A DNA stretch of 64,000 nucleotides from Ilex aquifolium (lineage: Eukaryota; Streptophyta; Magnoliopsida; Aquifoliales; Aquifoliaceae): positions 36,925,701-36,989,700 of the forward strand of contig OX637399.1 in the NCBI GenBank assembly GCA_951799425.1, in the 5' to 3' direction. Of this stretch, positions 53,765 to 64,000 are shown piece by piece. How positions within the stretch are numbered: position 1 is the first letter of the stretch; each line of letters begins with the position of its first letter. The notes beneath the pieces are model-generated. The model worked only from the letters and a program-made list of their open reading frames with translations. It did no database searches and was not told the origin of the DNA. A program made the position numbers and the translations under genes.

Positions 53765-54901
53765 GACCGGAGCAAAAAGTTATGTCAGAAATACTGAAGA
53801 TTGGGAAATTACTTTTTTTTTGCCTTGTGGAGGGGAATGGCCAACTATACCAAACTTCCATCACAATTTCGAACTTGTTAGAAGATGAATCACCAATTTT
53901 GATCTCAATATATTTGTTAGGGTTTCAAGTTCTCTTTGCAATGCCGTAAGTATTAGCTCAATCCGAGTTCGGGAGAAAGAGTTATGTCGGATATAATATT
54001 TCATTTTAAAGGAGGACTACATATTACACAAAACTTGCGTTACAATAGAGTCCATGCTAGAGGATTTTTCATGACTTTTGATGTGAATAAAATGGTTAGG
54101 GATTGAAGAATTCTTTACAATGCCGCAAGAATCATCTTAATCAGAGACCGGAGCAAAAAGTTATGTCAGAAATACTGAAGATTGGGAAATTACTTTTTTT
54201 TGCCTTGTGGAGGGGAATGTGCAACTATACCAAACTTCCATCACAATTTCGAACTTGTTAGAAGATGAATCACCAATTTTGATCTCAATATATTGGTTTG
54301 GGTTTCAAGTTCTCTTTGCAATGCCGCAAGAATTAGCTCAATCCGAGTTCGGGAGAAAGAGTTATGTCGGATATAATATTTCATTTTAAAGGAGGACTAC
54401 TTATTACACAAAACTTGCGTTACAATAGAGCCCATGCTAGAGGATTTTTCATGACTTTTGATGTGAATAAAATGGTTAGGGATTGAAGAATTCTTTACAA
54501 TGCCGCAAGAATCATCTTAATCAGAGACCGGAGCAAAAAGTTATGTCAGAAATACTAAAGATTGGGAAATTACTTTTTTTTTTCCTTGTGGAGGGGAATG
54601 ACCAACTATACCAAACTTCCATCTTCGAACTTGTTAGAAGATGAATCACCAATTTTGATCTCAATATATTGGTTAGGGTTTCAAGTTCTCATTGCAATGC
54701 CGCAAGAATTAGCTCAATCCGAGTTCGGGAGAAAGAGTTATGTCGGATATAATATTTCATTTTAAAGGAGGATTACTTATTACACAAAACTTGCGTTACA
54801 ATAGAGTCCATGCTAGAGGATTTTTCAAGACTTTTGATGTGAATAAAATGGTTAGGGATTGAAGAATTCTTTACAATGCCGCAAAAATCATCTTAATCAG
54901 A
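53385..54901 (+). repeat. Four-monomer tandem copy (1,517 bp) of 51868-53384
   Basis: A3(GTCC)-B5, A1'(T9G)-B4, A3(GTGC)-B5, A2-B2 chimera. The T9GCC tract appears at 53813, exactly 1,517 bp after that at 52296. The chimera at the end here reads CCGCAAAAATC, while the preceding copy has CCGCAACAATC. The first unit overlaps the end of the previous six-monomer description because the repeat boundaries are arbitrary. Confidence 0.85.
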
Positions 54902-56797
54902 GACCGGAGCAAAAAGTTATGTCAGAAATACTGAAGATTGGGAAATTACTTTTTTTTGCCTTGTGGAGGGGAATGTCCAACTATACCAAACTTCCATCAC
55001 AATTTCGAACTTGTTAGAAGATGAATCACCAATTTTGATCTCAATATATTGGTTTGGGTTTCAAGTTCTCTTTGCAATGCCGCAAGAATTAGCTCAATCC
55101 GAGTTCGGGAGAAAGAGTTATGTCGGATATAATATTTCATTTTAAAGGAGGACTACTTATTACACAAAACTTGCGTTACAATAGAGCCCATGCTAGAGGA
55201 TTTTTCATGACTTTTGATGTGAATAAAATGGTTAGGGATTGAAGAATTCTTTACAATGCCGCAAGAATCATCTTAATCAGAGACCGGAGCAAAAAGTTAT
55301 GTCAGAAATACTGAAGATTGGGAAATTACTTTTTTTTGCCTTGTGGAGGGGAATGGCCAACTATACCAAACTTCCATCACAATTTCGAACTTGTTAGAAG
55401 ATGAATCACCAATTTTGATCTCAATATATTGGTTAGGGTTTCAAGTTCTCATTGCAATGCCGCAAGAATTAGCTCAATCCGAGTTCGGGAGAAAGAGTTA
55501 TGTCGGATATAATATTTCATTTTAAAGGAGGATTACTTATTACACAAAACTTGCGTTACAATAGAGTCCATGCTAGAGGATTTTTCAAGACTTTTGATGT
55601 GAATAAAATGGTTAGGGATTGAAGAATTCTTTACAATGCCGCAAAAATCATCTTAATCAGAGACCGGAGCAAAAAGTTATGTCAGAAATACTGAAGATTG
55701 GGAAATTACTTTTTTTTGCCTTGTGGAGGGGAATGTCCAACTATACCAAACTTCCATCACAATTTCGAACTTGTTAGAAGATGAATCACCAATTTTGATC
55801 TCAATATATTGGTTTGGGTTTCAAGTTCTCTTTGCAATGCCGCAAGAATTAGCTCAATCCGAGTTCGGGAGAAAGAGTTATGTCGGATATAATATTTCAT
55901 TTTAAAGGAGGACTACTTATTACACAAAACTTGCGTTACAATAGAGTCCATGCTAGAGGATTTTTCATGACTTTTGATGTGAATGAAATGGTTAGGGATT
56001 GAAGAATTCTTTACAATGCCGCAAGAATCATCTTAATCAGAGACCGGAGCAAAAAGTTATGTCAGAAATACTGAAGATTGGGAAATTACTTTTTTTTGCC
56101 TTGTGGAGGGGAATGGCCAACTATACCAAACTTCCATCACAATTTCGAACTTGTTAGAAGATGAATCACCAATTTTGATCTCAATATATTGGTTTGGGTT
56201 TCAAGTTCTCTTTGCAATGCCGCAAGAATTAGCTCAATCCGAGTTCGGGAGAAAGAGTTATGTCGGATATAATATTTCATTTTAAAGGAGGACTACTTAT
56301 TACACAAAACTTGCGTTACAATAGAGCCCATGCTAGAGGATTTTTCATGACTTTTGATGTGAATAAAATGGTTAGGGATTGAAGAATTCTTTACAATGCC
56401 GCAAGAATCATCTTAATCAGAGACCGGAGCAAAAAGTTATGTCAGAAATACTAAAGATTGGGAAATTACTTTTTTTTTTCCTTGTGGAGGGGAATGACCA
56501 ACTATACCAAACTTCCATCTTCGAACTTGTTAGAAGATGAATCACCAATTTTGATCTCAATATATTGGTTAGGGTTTCAAGTTCTCATTGCAATGCCGCA
56601 AGAATTAGCTCAATCCGAGTTCGGGAGAAAGAGTTATGTCGGATATAATATTTCATTTTAAAGGAGGATTACTTATTACACAAAACTTGCGTTACAATAG
56701 AGTCCATGCTAGAGGATTTTTCAAGACTTTTGATGTGAATAAAATGGTTAGGGATTGAAGAATTCTTTACAATGCCGCAAAAATCATCTTAATCAGA
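54902..56797 (+). repeat. Five monomers: A3-B5, hybrid A3/A2-B2, then second-type trimer
   Basis: The A3, hybrid, A3 order at 54902-56041 parallels 45420-46559 at an offset of 9,482 bp (25 monomers). The units at 55662-56797 (A3(GTCC)-B3, A3(GGCC)-B5, A2-B2) match the second trimer type at 40871. The segment is thus a patchwork of two earlier blocks. Confidence 0.82.
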
Positions 56798-57553
56798 GAC
56801 CGGAGCAAAAAGTTATGTCAGAAATACTGAAGATTGGGAAATTACTTTTTTTTGCCTTGTGGAGGGGAATGTCCAACTATACCAAACTTCCATCACAATT
56901 TCGAACTTGTTAGAAGATGAATCACCAATTTTGATCTCAATATATTGGTTTGGGTTTCAAGTTCTCTTTGCAATGCCGCAAGAATTAGCTCAATCCGAGT
57001 TCGGGAGAAAGAGTTATGTCGGATATAATATTTCATTTTAAAGGAGGACTACTTATTACACAAAACTTGCGTTACAATAGAGCCCATGCTAGAGGATTTT
57101 TCATGACTTTTGATGTGAATAAAATGGTTAGGAATTGAAGAATTCTTTACAATGCCGCAAGAATCATCTTAATCAGAGACCGGAGCAAAAAGTTATGTCA
57201 GAAATACTAAAGATTGGGAAATTACTTTTTTTTTTCCTTGTGGAGGGGAATGGCCAACTATACCAAACTTCCATCTTCGAACTTGTTAGAAGATGAATCA
57301 CCAATTTTGATCTCAATATATTGGTTAGGGTTTCAAGTTCTCATTGCAATGCCGCAAGAATTAGCTCAATCAGAGTTCGGGAGAAACAGTTATGTCCGAT
57401 ATAATATTTCATTTTAAAGGAGGACTACTTATTACACAAAACTTGCATTACAATAGAGCCCATGCTAGAGGATTTTTCATGACTTTTGATGTGAATAAAA
57501 TGGTTAGGGATTGAAGAATTCTTTACAATGCCGCAAGAATCATCTTAATCAGA
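56798..57553 (+). repeat. Two monomers: A3(GTCC)-B5', A2(GAAACAG)-B6
   Basis: Typical beta-type ending pair. The same pair recurs at 61717-62472, 4,919 bp (13 monomers) downstream. Confidence 0.83.
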
Positions 57554-58689
57554 GACCGGAGCAAAAAGTTATGTCAGAAATACTAAAGAATGGGAAATTA
57601 CTTTTTTTTTCCTTGTGGAGGGGAATGGCCAACTATACCAAACTTCCATCACAATTTCGAACTTGTTAGAAGATGAATCACCAATTTTGATCTCAATATA
57701 TTTGTTAGGGTTTCAAGTTCTCTTTGCAATGCCGTAAGTATTAGCTCAATCCGAGTTCGGGAGAAAGAGTTATGTCGGATATAATATTTCATTTTAAAGG
57801 AGGACTACTTATTACACAAAACTTGCGTTACAATAGAGTCCATGCTAGAGGATTTTTCATGACTTTTGATGTGAATGAAATGGTTAGGGATTGAAGAATT
57901 CTTTACAATGCCGCAAGAATCATCTTAATCAGAGACCGGAGCAAAAAGTTATGTCAGAAATACTGAAGATTGGGAAATTACTTTTTTTTGCCTTGTGGAG
58001 GGGAATGGCCAACTATACCAAACTTCCATCACAATTTCGAACTTGTTAGAAGATGAATCACCAATTTTGATCTCAATATATTGGTTTGGGTTTCAAGTTC
58101 TCTTTGCAATGCCGCAAGAATTAGCTCAATCCGAGTTCGGGAGAAAGAGTTATGTCGGATATAATATTTCATTTTAAAGGAGGACTACTTATTACACAAA
58201 ACTTGCGTTACAATAGAGCCCATGCTAGAGGATTTTTCATGACTTTTGATGTGAATAAAATGGTTAGGGATTGAAGAATTCTTTACAATGCCGCAAGAAT
58301 CATCTTAATCAGAGACCGGAGCAAAAAGTTATGTCAGAAATACTAAAGATTGGGAAATTACTTTTTTTTTTCCTTGTGGAGGGGAATGACCAACTATACC
58401 AAACTTCCATCTTCGAACTTGTTAGAAGATGAATCACCAATTTTGATCTCAATATATTGGTTAGGGTTTCAAGTTCTCATTGCAATGCCGCAAGAATTAG
58501 CTCAATCAGAGTTCGGGAGAAAAAGTTATGTCCGATATAATATTTCATTTTAAAGGAGGACTACTTATTACACAAAACTTGCATTACAATAGAGCCCATG
58601 CTAGAGGATTTTTCATGACTTTTGATGTGAATAAAATGGTTAGGGATTGAAGAATTCTTTACAATGCCGCAAGAATCATCTTAATCAGA
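57554..58689 (+). repeat. Trimer copy (A1-B3, A3-B5, A2-B6)
   Basis: This is the trimer of 27992-34050, about 24 kb away from the main cluster. It lacks the GGAGGAAG marker, so it resembles the first copy at 27992 more than the others. Confidence 0.83.
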
Positions 58690-60584
58690 GACCGGAGCAA
58701 AAAGTTATGTCAGAAATACTAAAGAATGGGAAATTACTTTTTTTTTCCTTGTGGAGGGAATGGCCAACTATACCAAACTTCCATCACAATTTCGAACTTG
58801 CTAGAAGATGAATCACCAATTTTGATCTCAATATATTTGTTAGGGTTTCAAGTTCTCTTTGCAATGCCCTAAGTATTAGCTCAATCCGAGTTCGGGAGAA
58901 AGAGTTATGTCGGATATAATATTTCATTTTAAAGGAGGACTACTTATTACACAAAACTTGCGTTACAATAGAGTCCATGCTAGAGGATTTTTCATGACTT
59001 TTGATGTGAATGAAATGGTTAGGGATTGAAGAATTCTTTACAATGCCGCAAGAATCATCTTAATCAGAGACCGGAGCAAAAAGTTATGTCAGAAATACTG
59101 AAGATTGGGAAATTACTTTTTTTTGCCTTGTGGAGGGGAATGGCCAACTATACCAAACTTCCATCACAATTTCGAACTTGTTAGAAGATGAATCACCAAT
59201 TTTGATCTCAATATATTGGTTTGGGTTTCAAGTTCTCTTTGCAATGCCGCAAGAATTAGCTCAATCCGAGTTCGGGAGAAAGAGTTATGTCGGATATAAT
59301 ATTTCATTTTAAAGGAGGACTACTTATTACACAAAACTTGCGTTACAATAGAGCCCATGCTAGAGGATTTTTCATGACTTTTGATGTGAATAAAATGGTT
59401 AGGGATTGAAGAATTCTTTACAATGCCGCAAGAATCATCTTAATCAGAGACCGGAGCAAAAAGTTATGTCAGAAATACTAAAGATTGGGAAATTACTTTT
59501 TTTTTTCCTTGTGGAGGGGAATGACCAACTATACCAAACTTCCATCTTCGAACTTGTTAGAAGATGAATCACCAATTTTGATCTCAATATATTGGTTAGG
59601 GTTTCAAGTTCTCATTGCAATGCCGCAAGAATTAGCTCAATCCGAGTTCGGGAGAAAGAGTTATGTCGGATATAATATTTCATTTTAAAGGAGGATTACT
59701 TATTACACAAAACTTGCGTTACAATAGAGTCCATGCTAGAGGATTTTTCAAGACTTTTGATGTGAATAAAATGGTTAGGGATTGAAGAATTCTTTACAAT
59801 GCCGCAAAAATCATCTTAATCAGAGACCGGAGCAAAAAGTTATGTCAGAAATACTGAAGATTGGGAAATTACTTTTTTTTGCCTTGTGGAGGGGAATGTC
59901 CAACTATACCAAACTTCCATCACAATTTCGAACTTGTTAGAAGATGAATCACCAATTTTGATCTCAATATATTGGTTTGGGTTTCAAGTTCTCTTTGCAA
60001 TGCCGCAAGAATTAGCTCAATCCGAGTTCGGGAGAAAGAGTTATGTCGGATATAATATTTCATTTTAAAGGAGGACTACTTATTACACAAAACTTGCGTT
60101 ACAATAGAGCCCATGCTAGAGGATTTTTCATGACTTTTGATGTGAATAAAATGGTTAGGGATTGAAGAATTCTTTACAATGCCGCAAGAATCATCTTAAT
60201 CAGAGACCGGAGCAAAAAGTTATGTCAGAAATACTGAAGATTGGGAAATTACTTTTTTTTGCCTTGTGGAGGGGAATGGCCAACTATACCAAACTTCCAT
60301 CACAATTTCGAACTTGTTAGAAGATGAATCACCAATTTTGATCTCAATATATTGGTTTGGGTTTCAAGTTCTCTTTGCAATGCCGCAAGAATTAGCTCAA
60401 TCCGAGTTCGGGAGAAAGAGTTATGTCGGATATAATATTTCATTTTAAAGGAGGACTACTTATTACACAAAACTTGCGTTACAATAGAGCCCATGCTAGA
60501 GGATTTTTCATGACTTTTGATGTGAATAAAATGGTTAGGGATTGAAGAATTCTTTACAATGCCGCAAGAATCATCTTAATCAGA
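58690..60584 (+). repeat. Five monomers: A1-B3, A3-B5, A2-B2, A3-B5, A3-B5
   Basis: The A1 unit has two private changes, CTTGCTAGAAG near 58797 and ATGCCCTAAG near 58865. The run of two A3 units (59825, 60205) belongs to a trimer variant completed by the A2-B2 chimera at 60585. Confidence 0.82.
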
Positions 60585-62096
60585 GACCGGAGCAAAAAGT
60601 TATGTCAGAAATACTAAAGATTGGGAAATTACTTTTTTTTTTCCTTGTGGAGGGGAATGACCAACTATACCAAACTTCCATCTTCGAACTTGTTAGAAGA
60701 TGAATCACCAATTTTGATCTCAATATATTGGTTAGGGTTTCAAGTTCTCATTGCAATGCCGCAAGAATTAGCTCAATCCGAGTTCGGGAGAAAGAGTTAT
60801 GTCGGATATAATATTTCATTTTAAAGGAGGATTACTTATTACACAAAACTTGCGTTACAATAGAGTCCATGCTAGAGGATTTTTCAAGACTTTTGATGTG
60901 AATAAAATGGTTAGGGATTGAAGAATTCTTTACAATGCCGCAAAAATCATCTTAATCAGAGACCGGAGCAAAAAGTTATGTCAGAAATACTGAAGATTGG
61001 GAAATTACTTTTTTTTGCCTTGTGGAGGGGAATGTCCAACTATACCAAACTTCCATCACAATTTCGAACTTGTTAGAAGATGAATCACCAATTTTGATCT
61101 CAATATATTGGTTTGGGTTTCAAGTTCTCTTTGCAATGCCGCAAGAATTAGCTCAATCCGAGTTCGGGAGAAAGAGTTATGTCGGATATAATATTTCATT
61201 TTAAAGGAGGACTACTTATTACACAAAACTTGCGTTACAATAGAGCCCATGCTAGAGGATTTTTCATGACTTTTGATGTGAATAAAATGGTTAGGGATTG
61301 AAGAATTCTTTACAATGCCGCAAGAATCATCTTAATCAGAGACCGGAGCAAAAAGTTATGTCAGAAATACTAAAGATTGGGAAATTACTTTTTTTTTTCC
61401 TTGTGGAGGGGAATGACCAACTATACCAAACTTCCATCTTCGAACTTGTTAGAAGATGAATCACCAATTTTGATCTCAATATATTGGTTAGGGTTTCAAG
61501 TTCTCATTGCAATGCCGCAAGAATTAGCTCAATCCGAGTTCGGGAGAAAGAGTTATGTCGGATATAATATTTCATTTTAAAGGAGGATTACTTATTACAC
61601 AAAACTTGCGTTACAATAGAGTCCATGCTAGAGGATTTTTCAAGACTTTTGATGTGAATAAAATGGTTAGGGATTGAAGAATTCTTTACAATGCCGCAAA
61701 AATCATCTTAATCAGAGACCGGAGCAAAAAGTTATGTCAGAAATACTGAAGATTGGGAAATTACTTTTTTTTGCCTTGTGGAGGGGAATGTCCAACTATA
61801 CCAAACTTCCATCACAATTTCGAACTTGTTAGAAGATGAATCACCAATTTTGATCTCAATATATTGGTTTGGGTTTCAAGTTCTCTTTGCAATGCCGCAA
61901 GAATTAGCTCAATCCGAGTTCGGGAGAAAGAGTTATGTCGGATATAATATTTCATTTTAAAGGAGGACTACTTATTACACAAAACTTGCGTTACAATAGA
62001 GCCCATGCTAGAGGATTTTTCATGACTTTTGATGTGAATAAAATGGTTAGGAATTGAAGAATTCTTTACAATGCCGCAAGAATCATCTTAATCAGA
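60585..62096 (+). repeat. Dimer block, two copies of 756 bp (A2-B2 chimera, A3)
   Basis: Copies start at 60585 and 61341. They are alike at the diagnostic sites except that the second ends with TTAGGAATTG (B5'). This is the shortest higher-order period in the window above the monomer itself. Confidence 0.84.
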
Positions 62097-63988
62097 GACC
62101 GGAGCAAAAAGTTATGTCAGAAATACTAAAGATTGGGAAATTACTTTTTTTTTTCCTTGTGGAGGGGAATGGCCAACTATACCAAACTTCCATCTTCGAA
62201 CTTGTTAGAAGATGAATCACCAATTTTGATCTCAATATATTGGTTAGGGTTTCAAGTTCTCATTGCAATGCCGCAAGAATTAGCTCAATCAGAGTTCGGG
62301 AGAAACAGTTATGTCCGATATAATATTTCATTTTAAAGGAGGACTACTTATTACACAAAACTTGCATTACAATAGAGCCCATGCTAGAGGATTTTTCATG
62401 ACTTTTGATGTGAATAAAATGGTTAGGGATTGAAGAATTCTTTACAATGCCGCAAGAATCATCTTAATCAGAGACCGGAGCAAAAAGTTATGTCAGAAAT
62501 ACTAAAGAATGGGAAATTACTTTTTTTTTCCTTGTGGAGGGGAATGGCCAACTATACCAAACTTCCATCACAATTTCGAACTTGTTAGAAGATGAATCAC
62601 CAATTTTGATCTCAATATATTTGTTAGGGTTTCAAGTTCTCTTTGCAATGCCGTAAGTATTAGCTCAATCCGAGTTCGGGAGAAAGAGTTATGTCGGATA
62701 TAATATTTCATTTTAAAGGAGGATTACTTATTACACAAAACTTGCGTTACAATAGAGTCCATGCTAGAGGATTTTTCAAGACTTTTGATGTGAATAAAAT
62801 GGTTAGGGATTGAAGAATTCTTTACAATGCCGCAAAAATCATCTTAATCAGAGACCGGAGCAAAAAGTTATGTCAGAAATACTGAAGATTGGGAAATTAC
62901 TTTTTTTTGCCTTGTGGAGGGGAATGTCCAACTATACCAAACTTCCATCACAATTTCGAACTTGTTAGAAGATGAATCACCAATTTTGATCTCAATATAT
63001 TGGTTTGGGTTTCAAGTTCTCTTTGCAATGCCGCAAGAATTAGCTCAATCCGAGTTCGGGAGAAAGAGTTATGTCGGATATAATATTTCATTTTAAAGGA
63101 GGACTACTTATTACACAAAACTTGCGTTACAATAGAGCCCATGCTAGAGGATTTTTCATGACTTTTGATGTGAATAAAATGGTTAGGGATTGAAGAATTC
63201 TTTACAATGCCGCAAGAATCATCTTAATCAGAGACCGGAGCAAAAAGTTATGTCAGAAATACTAAAGATTGGGAAATTACTTTTTTTTTTCCTTGTGGAG
63301 GGGAATGACCAACTATACCAAACTTCCATCTTCGAACTTGTTAGAAGATGAATCACCAATTTTGATCTCAATATATTGGTTAGGGTTTCAAGTTCTCATT
63401 GCAATGCCGCAAGAATTAGCTCAATCCGAGTTCGGGAGAAAGAGTTATGTCGGATATAATATTTCATTTTAAAGGAGGATTACTTATTACACAAAACTTG
63501 CGTTACAATAGAGTCCATGCTAGAGGATTTTTCAAGACTTTTGATGTGAATAAAATGGTTAGGGATTGAAGAATTCTTTACAATGCCGCAAAAATCATCT
63601 TAATCAGAGACCGGAGCAAAAAGTTATGTCAGAAATACTGAAGATTGGGAAATTACTTTTTTTTGCCTTGTGGAGGGGAATGTCCAACTATACCAAACTT
63701 CCATCACAATTTCGAACTTGTTAGAAGATGAATCACCAATTTTGATCTCAATATATTGGTTTGGGTTTCAAGTTCTCTTTGCAATGCCGCAAGAATTAGC
63801 TCAATCCGAGTTCGGGAGAAAGAGTTATGTCGGATATAATATTTCATTTTAAAGGAGGACTACTTATTACACAAAACTTGCGTTACAATAGAGCCCATGC
63901 TAGAGGATTTTTCATGACTTTTGATGTGAATAAAATGGTTAGGAATTGAAGAATTCTTTACAATGCCGCAAGAATCATCTTAATCAGA
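62097..63988 (+). repeat. Five monomers: A2-B6, A1-B2, A3-B5, A2-B2, A3-B5'
   Basis: Continuation of the array to the window edge. The A3-B5' unit at 61717 and the one at 63609 are 1,892 bp apart (five monomers), suggesting another 5-mer period that may continue beyond the window. Confidence 0.83.
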
Positions 63989-64000
63989 GACCGGAGCAAA
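63989..64000 (+). repeat. Partial monomer cut by the window end
   Basis: The last 12 bases, GACCGGAGCAAA, are the start of the next unit, so the array continues past the right edge. The left edge begins exactly on the same register and gives no sign of an array boundary either. Confidence 0.95.

Larger units (their letters stand above)
1..64000 (+). repeat. Satellite DNA array, ~378.6-bp monomer, 169 complete copies
   Basis: The landmark GACCGGAGCAAAAAG recurs every 375-381 bp from base 1 to base 63989 in one orientation, with no other sequence between copies. Successive starts include 1, 380, 756, 1135, 1515, 1890, 2266, 2645, 3025, 3404 and 3780. Following every start through the window gives 169 complete units. 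Most pairwise differences are a limited set of substitutions shared by many copies, a 5-bp deletion and a T-tract length change. Such arrays are typical of heterochromatin near centromeres, telomeres or knobs in eukaryotes. The sequence alone does not fix the chromosomal position or species. The Allium 375-380 bp and rye ~380 bp satellites are length matches only. Confidence 0.98.

Noticed and set aside
416..63852. Over 100 open frames of 60-93 codons on the + strand, nearly identical to one another (for example 416-619, 1196-1378, 1472-1753)
   Set aside because: They are one stop-free part of the monomer repeated with it. A1 units destroy the frame with TAA, indels change its start freely, and differences between types often alter amino acids (for example R/G, K/N, W/L, F/L). 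I recognise no domain, so they are not called as genes.
1..64000. CRISPR-like regular repetition
   Set aside because: CRISPR repeats are short (roughly 20-50 bp) and separated by unique spacers. Here the whole ~379-bp unit is repeated and nothing between is unique.
1..64000. GGAGG sequences upstream of short frames as bacterial ribosome binding sites
   Set aside because: AAAGGAGGACTAC and TGGAGGGGAATG recur as parts of each satellite unit. With no coding signal and a eukaryote-like array, a ribosome-binding role is unsupported.
1..64000. CENP-B box as proof of centromere function
   Set aside because: I found no match to the core TTCG....A..CGGG pattern; TTCGGGAGAAAG is only a superficial resemblance. 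Many plant centromeres lack such a box anyway.
1..64000. Identification as a specific known satellite such as Allium 375-380 bp or rye pSc200
   Set aside because: Only the unit length fits. I cannot reproduce the published sequences reliably, so a database search is needed before naming the family.
1..64000. Fragments of LTR retrotransposon, tRNA or rRNA spacer as the origin of the monomer
   Set aside because: No primer-binding site, polypurine tract followed by an LTR end, tRNA boxes A and B, or rRNA-like segment could be recognised in the consensus unit.

Overview
The whole 64 kb window is one uninterrupted tandem array of a satellite DNA. I read 169 complete head-to-tail monomers, all on the + strand, plus the first 12 bases of the next. 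Monomers are 375-381 bp (mean about 378.6 bp) and about 35% GC, counted on the first copy. I see no protein gene, RNA gene, transposon, inversion or unique spacer. The short open frames in most copies (60-93 codons) are by-products of the repeat unit. An array this long with higher-order structure points to a eukaryotic nuclear chromosome. A plant is favoured because most monomers carry an exact plant telobox (AAACCCTAA on the - strand). The 375-380 bp unit length resembles reported plant satellites such as the Allium 375-380 bp repeats or rye pSc200, but I cannot confirm identity from sequence memory. Subtelomeric, heterochromatic-knob and (peri)centromeric positions all remain possible.

The monomer is itself an ancient dimer. 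Its first ~200 bp (half A) and last ~179 bp (half B) are diverged copies, 39/50 identical over the best block. I sort half A into A1 (T9 tract, GTAAGTAT motif), A1' (A1-like 3' part with a T8G tract), A2 (T10 tract, 5-bp deletion, 376-bp monomer), A2' (A2 with private changes) and A3 (T8G tract, TTTGGGTTT in place of TTAGGGTTT). I sort half B into B1 to B6 by linked substitutions; a prime marks the GGAATTGAAG form. Arrows below give monomer order.

Layout: (1) 1-10,965 is a partly duplicated 10-mer followed by two copies of a 6-mer carrying the private A2' type. (2) 10,966-23,446 is dominated by five copies of a 1,891-bp 5-mer (alpha) and a 6.8-kb-offset duplication. (3) 23,447-38,976 interleaves a second 5-mer (beta, about 1,895 bp) with a 1,136-bp trimer. 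(4) 38,977-56,797 mixes a different trimer with beta 5-mers and large duplications at 7,965 and 9,482 bp. (5) 56,798-63,988 breaks down to trimers and 756-bp dimers. Shared private substitutions show that neighbouring blocks arose by successive unequal exchange or segmental tandem duplication, so the window is a readable record of satellite turnover rather than a set of genes working together.
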